42,695 nucleotides of DNA from contig NZ_LTDM01000013.1 of the NCBI RefSeq assembly GCF_001940565.1, positions 1 to 42,695 of the forward strand, read 5' to 3'. How positions within the stretch are numbered: position 1 is the stretch's first letter; each line of letters opens with the position of its first letter. Origin of the DNA: Tissierella creatinophila DSM 6911 (GTDB taxonomy: Bacteria > Bacillota > Clostridia > Tissierellales > Tissierellaceae). The position numbers were made by a program, and so were the translations under genes. The notes under the pieces are model-generated. The model was given only the letters and a program-made list of their open reading frames with translations, made no database searches and had not been told where the DNA came from. This document shows, in pieces, positions 31,473 through 39,539 of the stretch.

Positions 31473-33167
31473 CTATTCTACACTCATCAACTTTTCTACT
31501 ACATCTTTTTCTATTAATTTTATCTTTCCCAAGGCTTCTTCTTCATTATTATCTTTACTATAGATATATAGTTTTATTTTTGGTTCAGTCCCAGAAGGTC
31601 TTACTACATACCAAGAACCATCATTTAATAGATATTTTAATACATTGCTCTTTTCATTTCCAGTCTTATCTAAAAGATAATCTGTAACTGAAGAAAGTTT
31701 CATATTGCCAATTTCTTTTATAGGGTTTTTTCTAAAATAGTCCATCATTCTACCTATTCTTTGACTTCCTTCTATACCTTCAAGTACCACTGATATAAGA
31801 TTTTCTTTATAATATCCAAACTCTTGATAAAGTTCTTCTAATACTTCTAGTAAATTTTTACCTTGTCTTTTATAGTAAGCTGCCATTTCAACTAAGATCA
31901 TAGAAGATATGACTGCGTCTTTATCCCTTACAAGTGTTCCATAAGTGTAACCTATGCTTTCTTCATATCCAAATACAAAATTGTACTCACCTGTAATGTC
32001 CCACTCATTAGCTTTAGCACATATATTTTTAAATCCAGTAAGAGTATCAAATGTCTCTACTCCATATTTTTGGGCAATTTTCTTTCCAAGATCTCCAGTT
32101 ACAATACTTTTTACTATTGCTGGATTTTTAGGTAGTTTACCTTTTTCATCTAAAGAACTTAAGATATAGTTTACTAAAAGAGCCCCTGTTTGATTTCCAT
32201 TTAAAAATATAAATTCTCCTGACTCTTCCTTTACCATCATAGCTATCCTATCTGCATCAGGGTCTGTTGCTACTAATATATCTGCATCCTTTTTCTTTCC
32301 TAGTTCTATAGAAAGATTAAATGCTTTTGGATCCTCTGGATTTGGATAACCTACAGTCGTAAAATTAGGATCTGGGTTTTCCTGAGGTTCTACTACAAAT
32401 ATATTTTCAAATCCTCTATCCTTTAATACTCTTCTAACTGGTATATTTCCTGTTCCATTTAACGGAGTATAAACTACTTTTATCTCCTTATCTAGTTCTT
32501 CTCCATCTCTTATACTTCGATCTAAAATTTCTTTATTATATTTATCATCTATTTCACTGCCTATATACTCTATAAGTCCATTTTCTAAACCCTCATCTAG
32601 ACTAATCATCTTTATTTCTTTAAAATCTTTTATCTTGCTAATTTTTTCTAAAATTTCAGAAGCTATATCATCTAATATTTGAGACCCTTCCTTCCAGTAT
32701 GCCTTATATCCATTGTATTCTCTTGGATTGTGACTTGCAGTAACTACAATGCCAGAAATAGTACCAAGTTCCCTAACTGCATATGAAAGTACTGGAGTTG
32801 GTCTTATACCATCAAACAAATACGCCTTTATTCCATTAGCGGCAAGAACTCTAGCTGCTGTTTCAGCAAATTCATCAGAGAACTTTCTAACATCATAAGC
32901 TATGGCTACCCCCATATCCATTGCCTCTTGTCCTTTATTTACTATTGTAGAAGCTAGTCCTTGAGTTGCAAGAGCAACTGTATATTTATTCATCCTATTA
33001 GTTCCAGCACCTATTTTCCCTCTAAGACCTGCTGTACCAAATGATAAATCCGTATAAAACCTATCTTCTATTTCTCGTTCGTCTTCAATCTCTCTTAATT
33101 CTGCTTTAGTTTCTTCATCAAAGTATTCATCTTCAATCCACATATCATACTTTTTTCTATAATCCAT
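31473..33167 (-). CDS. pgcA: Phosphoglucomutase / phosphomannomutase
   Basis: A 564-residue alpha-D-phosphohexomutase, interconverting glucose-1-phosphate and glucose-6-phosphate for glycogen, cell-wall and UDP-sugar supply. The four domains are evident: GTAGLRGKIGAGTNRMNKYT near the start, the phosphoserine loop TASHNPREYNGYKAYW, the metal loop DPDADRIAMMV, the sugar-binding GYEESIGYTYG and the phosphate-binding VRPSGTEPKIKLYIY at the C-terminus. AGGGGG precedes the ATG. It follows the YbaK gene after 17 bases. A broken copy of its 3' end lies at 8838-8974. Confidence 0.92.
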   Translation of the reverse strand: MDYRKKYDMWIEDEYFDEETKAELREIEDEREIEDRFYTDLSFGTAGLRGKIGAGTNRMNKYTVALATQGLASTIVNKGQEAMDMGVAIAYDVRKFSDEFAETAARVLAANGIKAYLFDGIRPTPVLSYAVRELGTISGIVVTASHNPREYNGYKAYWKEGSQILDDIASEILEKISKIKDFKEIKMISLDEGLENGLIEYIGSEIDDKYNKEILDRSIRDGEELDKEIKVVYTPLNGTGNIPVRRVLKDRGFENIFVVEPQENPDPNFTTVGYPNPEDPKAFNLSIELGKKKDADILVATDPDADRIAMMVKEESGEFIFLNGNQTGALLVNYILSSLDEKGKLPKNPAIVKSIVTGDLGKKIAQKYGVETFDTLTGFKNICAKANEWDITGEYNFVFGYEESIGYTYGTLVRDKDAVISSMILVEMAAYYKRQGKNLLEVLEELYQEFGYYKENLISVVLEGIEGSQRIGRMMDYFRKNPIKEIGNMKLSSVTDYLLDKTGNEKSNVLKYLLNDGSWYVVRPSGTEPKIKLYIYSKDNNEEEALGKIKLIEKDVVEKLMSVE

Positions 33168-33184
33168 AAGTAATCCCCCTATTT

Positions 33185-33649
33185 TTAAATTATATCTACA
33201 AACTCTACATCTATAACCTTTTTTAAATCTAAAGGATCTAATTCTATTTGTAAGCCAATTTTCCCTCCACTTACAATTATACTCTTTAAATCTAGGCTGT
33301 CTTTTTGAATAAAAGTTTTAAATCTCTTTTTCATTCCCACAGGAGAGCATCCACCTCTTATATAGCCTGTCGTCTTTAGTATATCATTTATATTGATAAA
33401 TTCTATTCTTTTTTCACGAGCATGCTTAGCAGCCTTTTTTAAATCTAAATGTTCTTCTACAGGAATTATAAATACATATATCTCTTCTAATCCTTTAGTA
33501 ACTAATGTTTTATAGACCTCTTTGAACTCTTTATGTGTTTTTTTAGCCACAGAAATTCCATCTATTTGTCCATCATCTACTTTATATTCTAAAACATTAT
33601 AATTTATGCCTTTAGAATCTAAAATCCTCATGGCATTGGTTTTTTTCAT
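33185..33649 (-). CDS. ybaK: YbaK/EbsC-type Cys-tRNA(Pro) deacylase
   Basis: A 154-residue aminoacyl-tRNA editing domain that hydrolyses Cys mis-attached to tRNA-Pro. Family features: MKKTNAMRILDSKGINYNVLEY, the conserved Lys/Thr in VYKTLVTKG, the His-rich HLDLKKAAKHAREKRIE, and GYIRGGCSPVGMKKRFKT, where the GGxSPxG loop forms the active site. I start at 33649 (GGGAGAG 6 bases upstream); other ATG codons lie just upstream. Two overlapping hairpins separate it from fruA, and pgcA follows closely. Confidence 0.88.
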   Translation of the reverse strand: MKKTNAMRILDSKGINYNVLEYKVDDGQIDGISVAKKTHKEFKEVYKTLVTKGLEEIYVFIIPVEEHLDLKKAAKHAREKRIEFININDILKTTGYIRGGCSPVGMKKRFKTFIQKDSLDLKSIIVSGGKIGLQIELDPLDLKKVIDVEFVDII

Positions 33650-33681
33650 AAACATCTCTCCCACTAAACTTATACCCAAAT

Positions 33682-33732
33682 TTTAGTTGTTAAAATAGTA
33701 TACACCAATTATATACTATTTTAACAACTAAA
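33682..33732. repeat. Perfect 21-bp inverted repeat upstream of ybaK
   Basis: Arms 33682-33702 and 33712-33732 (core GTTGTTAAAATAG/CTATTTTAACAAC), 9-base loop. It shares 33728-33732 with the fruA terminator hairpin, so only one can form in a transcript that spans both. It also contains TATAAT- and TATACT-like boxes, so it may be an operator around the ybaK promoter. Confidence 0.65.
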
Positions 33733-33757
33733 GGGATAGAAAATTCTATCCCTTTAG
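33728..33757 (-). terminator. Terminator of the fructose operon
   Basis: Fourteen-base arms (CTAAAGGGATAGAA / TTCTATCCCTTTAG) with a 2-base centre, starting one base after the fruA stop. The downstream T run is interrupted, so termination may be partial. Confidence 0.75.
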
Positions 33758-33758
33758 T

Positions 33759-35642
33759 TTAACTATTAACTTTTTGTATCTGTATATCTTTCTTTAATAT
33801 TTTTAATAAAATAGCAGTTACTACTGAACCTATTAATATAGAGGCAAAATATAGTAGCCAATTTGAAACTACTGGAAATACAAATATTCCCCCATGTGGT
33901 GCTGGAGATGAAGCTCCAAATAGTTCAGATAATCCTCCTGCTATAGCTGATCCTACTATTATAGAAGGTATAACACTCTTTGGATCTGCTGCTGCAAAAG
34001 GTATAGCTCCTTCAGTTATAAAAGAAAGTCCCATTACATAGTTAGTCTTTCCAGCATCTCTTTCAGCTAAAGTAAATTTATCTTTAAAAAGTGTTGTAGC
34101 AAGTGCTATCCCAAGAGGTGGAACCATACCTCCAGCCATTACTGCTGCCATTATATGGCCATTTCCTTCAGCTACAGATGCTACACCAAATACATATGCA
34201 GCTTTGTTTACAGGTCCACCCATGTCCACTGCCATCATACCACCTAATAACAATCCTAAAATAACCTTATTTGATCCTCCAAGTGTATTTAAAAAGTTAT
34301 TCATACCAGTATTTAACGCTTCAACAGGTGGAACTATTATAAAGTTCATTACAAATCCTACTATCAATATTCCAAATAGCGGAAAGAGTAATACAGGTTT
34401 TATTCCCTCTAAAGAATTTGGAAGTTTATCAAAGAGTTTTCTAAGTCCCACAACAATATATCCTGCTAAAAAACCTGCAAACAAAGCACCTAAAAATCCA
34501 GCATTGCCATTTGCAGCTAAGGCGCCACCTACAAATCCTGGTGCTAAAGCTGGCCTATCTCCTATAGAAAATGCTATATAACCTGCTAAGATTGGTAGCA
34601 TAAAGCTAAAAGCAGTTCCTCCAAGTGTATTAAAGAACGCCGCTATACTATTTCCAGAACCATAATCTCCACCACCGGCATTGTTAAAGTCAAATAAAAA
34701 TGATAACGCAATTAGTATACCCCCTCCAACTACAAAGGGGAGCATATTTGAAACTCCATTCATTAAATTAGTGTATATGTTTTTTCCCCCTGTTTTACTA
34801 GTAGAAGAAGTTTCTCCCTTTCCTTTATATATGTTTCCTTCTCCTTCTAATGCTCTTTTTATTAGCCCCTGGGGGTTTTTAATCGCTTCTGATACTGGAG
34901 TTTGAATCACCTTTTTACCATCAAATCTATCCATATAAACCTTAGTGTCAGCTGAAACTATTATAGCTTTAGCTTCTCTTATATCTTCTTGGGTAAGTTC
35001 ATTTTTTACTCCAGTAGAACCATTTGTCTCTACCTTTATATCTACGCCCATTTCCTCAGCCTTTTGTTTTAAAGCATCTGCTGCCATATAAGTGTGTGCT
35101 ATACCTGTAGGACATGCTGTTACAGCTAGTATCTTTTCTCTTTTTACATCTTGTGAAGTGTCTTTTTTAGCAAGCTTATTTTCTTCTTCCATTTCTTTTT
35201 TGTCTATAATTTCTATTATTTCTTCTTTAGAATTCGCTTTTAAAAGGTTTTTAGAAAAATCCTTATCCATTAAAAATGTAGCCAATTTTGAAAGTGTTTC
35301 TAAATGATCGTTATCTGCTCCTTCGCTTGCTGCTATCATAAAGAAAAGGTTTGTCGGTTCACCATCTAAAGAATCAAAGTCGACACCTGTTTTAGATCTA
35401 CCAAATGCTATTGATGGTATCTTTACAGCTTTGGTTTTTGCATGTGGGATAGCTATTCCATCTCCTATACCAGTAGTACCTTCAGATTCTCTTTTTAATA
35501 TTTCTTTCTTAAATTCTTCTCTATCATTTAACCTATTTGCCGTATATAATTCTTCTATAAGTTCTTCTAATATATCTTCCTTTTTTACACTTTCTAAATT
35601 GAGTATTATGGTATCTTTTTTAATTAAATTAGTAATTTTCAC
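33759..35642 (-). CDS. fruA: PTS fructose transporter, fused EIIABC
   Basis: A 627-residue fused phosphotransferase permease that imports fructose as fructose-1-phosphate. Domain order: EIIA (1-150) with phospho-His in GIAIPHAKT (His67); EIIB (170-270) with phospho-Cys in AVTACPTGIAHTY (Cys177); then EIIC with about eight or nine helices, starting at MLPFVVGGGILIALSFLF and containing DMGGPVNKAAYVFG and FITEGAIPFAAADP. Linkers are Lys/Glu- and Gly/Ser-rich. GGAGGGA lies before the ATG. Its product is the substrate of FruK, encoded 12 bases upstream. Last gene of fruR-fruK-fruA. Confidence 0.96.
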   Translation of the reverse strand: MKITNLIKKDTIILNLESVKKEDILEELIEELYTANRLNDREEFKKEILKRESEGTTGIGDGIAIPHAKTKAVKIPSIAFGRSKTGVDFDSLDGEPTNLFFMIAASEGADNDHLETLSKLATFLMDKDFSKNLLKANSKEEIIEIIDKKEMEEENKLAKKDTSQDVKREKILAVTACPTGIAHTYMAADALKQKAEEMGVDIKVETNGSTGVKNELTQEDIREAKAIIVSADTKVYMDRFDGKKVIQTPVSEAIKNPQGLIKRALEGEGNIYKGKGETSSTSKTGGKNIYTNLMNGVSNMLPFVVGGGILIALSFLFDFNNAGGGDYGSGNSIAAFFNTLGGTAFSFMLPILAGYIAFSIGDRPALAPGFVGGALAANGNAGFLGALFAGFLAGYIVVGLRKLFDKLPNSLEGIKPVLLFPLFGILIVGFVMNFIIVPPVEALNTGMNNFLNTLGGSNKVILGLLLGGMMAVDMGGPVNKAAYVFGVASVAEGNGHIMAAVMAGGMVPPLGIALATTLFKDKFTLAERDAGKTNYVMGLSFITEGAIPFAAADPKSVIPSIIVGSAIAGGLSELFGASSPAPHGGIFVFPVVSNWLLYFASILIGSVVTAILLKILKKDIQIQKVNS

Positions 35643-35654
35643 TTTAATCCCTCC

Positions 35655-36569
35655 TTAAAATATTTCTTTAAAGGTAATTTTCTTAAATAACTCTTCTACC
35701 TCTTCTTTAGTACATAAATCTTTTGAAAAAGCCGTAGCACTTCCGGCTGCAACAGAATACTTAAAGGCTTCAAGTGAGTCTTCACTTTCTATAAACTTTG
35801 CTAGAAAACCTGCTACCATAGAGTCCCCAGCTCCTACTGAGTTTTTTAATATTCCCTGTGGTGCTTGTGAAAAGTATGCCTTTTCTTTAGATACAAATAA
35901 GGCTCCTTCACCTCCCATAGATACTATTATATTTTGTGCTCCTTTTTCTATAAGTTTTTTAGCATAGATTATAGCTTGTGATTTATCTCTTATTTTTATA
36001 TCAAATATGCTCTCTAGCTCATGTAAATTTGGTTTTAATAAGAAAGGTTTATTTTCTAATGTTAAAGTCAAAGCTTCCCTAGTAGTATCTACAATTGTCT
36101 TTACTCCTTTAGAGGCACATCTCTTTTGTATATTTGAATAGGTATCTCTTGGTAAACTATCTTGAACATTCCCTGCAAGTATGAGGTAGTCTCCTTGTTT
36201 TAGTCTATTTAGTTTCTTATAAAACTCTTCTAGATCTTTCTCGTTTATATTTGGTCCACTTGCATTTATTTCAGTTTCATCTGTAGTTTTTATTTTCACA
36301 TTAATTCTTGTATCTTCTTCTAAATATACAAAATCTGTTACTAGACCTTGGGCTTTTAAATAATCTTCTACAAATTTGCCTGTAAATCCTCCTACAAATC
36401 CTAAAGCTATATTTCCTATATCCAAGTTGTTTAAAACTCTTGATACATTTATTCCCTTACCACCTGGCAGTATATAGCTATACTTAGATCTATTAGTTTC
36501 GCCTAGGCTAATTTTATCAAGCTCCACTGTATAATCTATAGCTGGATTAAAAGTTACTGTATAAATCAT
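35655..36569 (-). CDS. fruK: 1-phosphofructokinase
   Basis: FruK phosphorylates fructose-1-phosphate to fructose-1,6-bisphosphate, joining PTS-imported fructose to glycolysis. The 304-residue PfkB-family kinase shows TFNPAIDYTVEL at the N-terminus, LPGGKGINVSRVL (substrate), and GAGDSMVAGFLAKF with the catalytic Asp near residue 250. GGTGG lies before the ATG, overlapping the end of fruR, with no gap between the two genes. Middle gene of the fructose operon. Confidence 0.95.
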   Translation of the reverse strand: MIYTVTFNPAIDYTVELDKISLGETNRSKYSYILPGGKGINVSRVLNNLDIGNIALGFVGGFTGKFVEDYLKAQGLVTDFVYLEEDTRINVKIKTTDETEINASGPNINEKDLEEFYKKLNRLKQGDYLILAGNVQDSLPRDTYSNIQKRCASKGVKTIVDTTREALTLTLENKPFLLKPNLHELESIFDIKIRDKSQAIIYAKKLIEKGAQNIIVSMGGEGALFVSKEKAYFSQAPQGILKNSVGAGDSMVAGFLAKFIESEDSLEAFKYSVAAGSATAFSKDLCTKEEVEELFKKITFKEIF

Positions 36570-37307
36570 TTACTTCACCACCCTTAAATTTAATTTTCTA
36601 GCATATTGTCTATCTTCTTTGTCTGTTATAACTGTTACTTCTCTAAAATCTGAAACTTTCGTAAAACTTATTTTATTGAATTTACTACTATCTGCAAGTA
36701 CAAAAGCATCTCTTGACACCTCTATTGCCTTGGACTTCATGAGTGCTTCTTCTTGATCTGGAGTTGTAAGTCCAAATTCTATATCTATAGCATTTATACC
36801 TATAAAAGCCTTATCAAATCGAAACTTTTCTAATTCATTAAATGTATTTGTACCAACTACTGCTTTAGTTTTAGATTTAATCTTTCCTCCAAGGATATAT
36901 ACATCTATATCTTTTTCTAAAAGAGCATCTACATTGTCTATTCCATTTGTAACTACAAATATATCTTTATTATCTATAAACTTTGTCATCTCATAAGTTG
37001 TAGTTCCTGCATCCAAATATATAGAGTCTCCATCCTCTATTAAAGATGCAGCAAATTTAGCAATTTCTATTTTTTCTTCTCTATTATGAACCAGTTTTTC
37101 TTTAAAACTCTCTTCGACAAATCTTCCTTTAGTTAAGATAGCCCCTCCATGAACCCTTTTAATTTGTCCTTTTTCTTCTAAATAAGACAAGTCTCTCCTA
37201 ATGGTTGATTCTGAAGAATTAGTGAGATTACATAAATCTTCCACTTTAGTTATTCCTCTTTTTACTATTTCTCGTAATATAATACCATGCCTTTCTTCAG
37301 ATAACAT
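36570..37307 (-). CDS. fruR: DeoR-family fructose operon repressor
   Basis: A 245-residue regulator. The N-terminus is a DeoR winged helix (MLSEERHGIILREIVKRGIT ... SESTIRRDLSYLEEKGQIKR); the C-terminal part is the sugar-phosphate sensor domain (IYLDAGTTTYEMTKFI, FVVTNGIDN, KAFIGINAIDIEFGLTTPDQ). Fructose-1-phosphate is the usual inducer. I start at 37307, with AGAGGTGATG upstream; the frame runs 16 codons further without a site. It is the first gene of the operon and probably represses it through the phased repeats at 37348-37397. Confidence 0.92.
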   Translation of the reverse strand: MLSEERHGIILREIVKRGITKVEDLCNLTNSSESTIRRDLSYLEEKGQIKRVHGGAILTKGRFVEESFKEKLVHNREEKIEIAKFAASLIEDGDSIYLDAGTTTYEMTKFIDNKDIFVVTNGIDNVDALLEKDIDVYILGGKIKSKTKAVVGTNTFNELEKFRFDKAFIGINAIDIEFGLTTPDQEEALMKSKAIEVSRDAFVLADSSKFNKISFTKVSDFREVTVITDKEDRQYARKLNLRVVK

Positions 37308-37326
37308 CACATCACCTCTTAAATAT

Positions 37327-37355
37327 ATTATAATATTAAATATTCTGAAAGTCAA
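37327..37355 (-). promoter_or_regulatory. Promoter of the fructose operon
   Basis: -35 TTGACT (37355-37350), 17-base spacer, -10 TATAAT (37332-37327), 20 bases upstream of the fruR start. Confidence 0.85.
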
Positions 37356-37397
37356 TCATTATTAATCAAATTCAGTCATATTCATTCAAGTTAATCA
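37348..37397 (-). promoter_or_regulatory. Phased TGA-repeats, probable FruR operator
   Basis: On the minus strand the motif TGAnTnA recurs with TGA beginning at 37397, 37388, 37378, 37368 and 37358: steps of 9, 10, 10 and 10 bases, one helical turn. A second set of TGA lies at 37384, 37374 and 37354. The array runs into the -35 box, as expected for a DeoR-family repressor site. Confidence 0.6.
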
Positions 37398-37399
37398 AA

Positions 37400-37437
37400 A
37401 AAAGATAAAACTTTGTAGCCGCAAAGTTTTATCTTTT
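37400..37437. terminator. 16-bp hairpin, possible bidirectional terminator
   Basis: Arms AAAAGATAAAACTTTG and CAAAGTTTTATCTTTT with a 6-base loop. On the minus strand the last arm ends in TTTT. It would terminate transcripts from the AIR-synthase gene before they enter the fru promoter. Confidence 0.75.
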
Positions 37438-37501
37438 GTATTATATGTTTATGCTATATTTAGACTTTTAAAGTAAATCCAAATGAAGTTTATAAGTAAA
37501 G

Positions 37502-37535
37502 TTTCAGTAACTAATATAGTATATAGTTACTGAAA
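37502..37535. terminator. Second hairpin downstream of the AIR-synthase gene
   Basis: Arms TTTCAGTAACTA and TAGTTACTGAAA with a 10-base loop; T-rich on either side. With the hairpin at 37400 it forms a double terminator. Confidence 0.6.
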
Positions 37536-37584
37536 TCTTTTAATGCCTCTTATTTTTCTTATAATTTCTTATCTTTTCTATCAT

Positions 37585-38595
37585 CTATTTATCTATAGTA
37601 CTATTTAGTTTTTCAATAGCTCTATACAATTCATCTGCTCTAGGAGGTTCTATAATCTTTAAATTATCTTTACTTTCTATAAATGCTCCATCATCTATGA
37701 CTTCTCCTATAACGGACACACTTATTCCTCTTTTATTTAATTTTTCTATTAATAACTTTGACTTTGCTTCATCCGCTATAATTAACATGCTTCCACTTGA
37801 AATAAGTCTTAAAGGATCTATCTCTAGTATACGAGTCATCTCTTTAGTGATTTTAGTTATAGGGATCTTTTCTTCATATATTTTAATTCCCATATTTATC
37901 GCCTTATGTGCCTCCCAAACTGCTCCAAGTAGTCCTCCTTCTGTGATATCATGCATATAGTTTACATGTATTTTTCCACCTATTTCCCCTTCTTGCTTTA
38001 CAGATATCTTTTCTCCGTATCGCTTTCCTTCTTCTATCATTTCTCTACTTATTTTATCTTTAAAAAAATCTTCATAATCATTTAGAAGTATAGACGTTCC
38101 CTCTATTGCAGTGGATTTTGTCATAATTACTTTATAACCTTTTTTTATATCTTCAAGTTTAAGTATATTTTTCTTTTTAATTTTTCCAATTACAGTTGTA
38201 GATATAACTACTCTATTTACTGCATCAGTTATCTCAGTATGACCACCCATTATCTCTACATCTAATCGTTCAGCTGCTTCACCTGCATCTTTCATTATAC
38301 GTTCTATATCTTCATAGCTAATTCCTCTTGGTGCTAAGAGGGTCATAAGTACACCTATAACATCTCCACCACTTGTAGATACATCATTGACTGATATTTC
38401 TATAGAAAGCCTTCCTACATCATTCACAGCCCCTGTAATAGGGTCAGTAGATAATACTGCTACCTCTTCTCCAAAATCTACTAAGGCATTATCCTCACCT
38501 ATACTTGCACCGGTTAATACTTCTTTTCTTTTATGATTAATATGTTTAAAAACCATCTTTTCTAATAGGTCATTTGGTAATTTTCCCGTTATCAA
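37585..38595 (-). CDS. AIR synthase / HypE-like protein
   Basis: A 336-residue ATP-binding protein of the PurM/HypE/SelD/ThiL fold. The N-terminal half has the phosphate- and metal-binding GASIGEDNALVDFG, VLSTDPITGAVNDVG and VNDVSTSGGDVIGVLMT; the C-terminal half has MHDITEGGLLGAVWE and LISSGSMLIIA. It lacks the Gly-rich Cys/Sec loop of SelD and the C-terminal PRIC of HypE, so it is neither a selenophosphate synthetase nor a typical hydrogenase maturase. A stand-alone AIR-synthase-like family exists in clostridia without a known reaction. It starts at TTG with GAGGAG 7 bases upstream. Single gene. Confidence 0.8.
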   Translation of the reverse strand: MITGKLPNDLLEKMVFKHINHKRKEVLTGASIGEDNALVDFGEEVAVLSTDPITGAVNDVGRLSIEISVNDVSTSGGDVIGVLMTLLAPRGISYEDIERIMKDAGEAAERLDVEIMGGHTEITDAVNRVVISTTVIGKIKKKNILKLEDIKKGYKVIMTKSTAIEGTSILLNDYEDFFKDKISREMIEEGKRYGEKISVKQEGEIGGKIHVNYMHDITEGGLLGAVWEAHKAINMGIKIYEEKIPITKITKEMTRILEIDPLRLISSGSMLIIADEAKSKLLIEKLNKRGISVSVIGEVIDDGAFIESKDNLKIIEPPRADELYRAIEKLNSTIDK

Positions 38596-38663
38596 AATAA
38601 CACTCCTCTTAATTTTTAGTTAGCTCTTTATCGTTTATATAATATGAAGAAAGTATAAATGCC

Positions 38664-39515
38664 TTATTTGCCACTTTTTAAAACTACTTTCACTATTTCT
38701 GGTCTATTAAATATTCTAATAGGTATTATACTATTTCCCAGTCCTCTATTTACAATCATACTTGAACTTCCTTTAGTATACATACCACTTGTATATTTAG
38801 GGAAAAGTCCTTGGTCTGGAGCTAATAGTCCGCCTACAAAAGGTATTCTAAATTGTCCTCCATGTGCATGCCCTGTAAAAGATAAATCTATATTATTCTC
38901 TGCATATATAGAAAATAGGTCTGGTCTATGGCAAAGTAGGATTTGAAAACTACTATTATTGGATAAACTCTTCAACTCTTTTTCTAATTTAGATAAATCC
39001 CTACCATCTAAATAACTAGAAGTATAAAATGCAGGATCTTTTAGTCCTATTATTTCTATCTTTGAATGATTTTTCACTAATTCTACCTTTTCATCTTCTA
39101 AAACCTTCACACCCTCATTTACCAGGTTTTCTTTAATAGTTTTATATTTACCAGACCAAGCTTCATGGTTCCCGGGAACATAATATACTTGGGCTATTTT
39201 CACAGCTTTTCTTATAAACACCATAGAAGTTTCTAAGTTATATCTTCTTCTATCAATTAAATCTCCTGTTATAACAATTATATCTGGTTTAGCATTTTCT
39301 ATTTTTTCTAATAATCTTCTTTGGTCTTTTCCAAACAACTTATTGTGAAGATCTGAAATTTGAATAATAGTAAATCCATCAAAATCTTTAGGTAGTTTAG
39401 TGCTTTTATAATCAACTTTGGTAGTAAGTATTTCATTGTTTTGCCATCTAAAAAATATCATAAATCCTAAAATAGCAAACAATGTTATAAATAATTTATT
39501 TTTATAAAAAGTCAT
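38664..39515 (-). CDS. Membrane-anchored metallophosphoesterase (YkuE/YaeI-like)
   Basis: A 283-residue dimetal phosphoesterase held at the membrane by an N-terminal helix (LFITLFAILGFMIFF). Catalytic blocks: IIQISDLHNKLFG, VITGDLIDRR, YVPGNHEAWSG, LLCHRPD and FTGHAHGGQFRIP; the last is diagnostic for the YaeI/YkuE group, linked to cell-wall or lipid metabolism. Substrate unproven. It may be co-transcribed with the ABC exporter genes upstream (24-base gap). Confidence 0.87.
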   Translation of the reverse strand: MTFYKNKLFITLFAILGFMIFFRWQNNEILTTKVDYKSTKLPKDFDGFTIIQISDLHNKLFGKDQRRLLEKIENAKPDIIVITGDLIDRRRYNLETSMVFIRKAVKIAQVYYVPGNHEAWSGKYKTIKENLVNEGVKVLEDEKVELVKNHSKIEIIGLKDPAFYTSSYLDGRDLSKLEKELKSLSNNSSFQILLCHRPDLFSIYAENNIDLSFTGHAHGGQFRIPFVGGLLAPDQGLFPKYTSGMYTKGSSSMIVNRGLGNSIIPIRIFNRPEIVKVVLKSGK

Positions 39516-39539
39516 AAGTGTTCTTCCTTTATTTTATAT

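Noticed and set aside
37585-38595. SelD (selenophosphate synthetase)
   Set aside because: Tempting because of mnmH and prxU, but the N-terminal Cys/Sec-Gly loop of SelD is missing and the sequence is closer to HypE/AIR-synthase.
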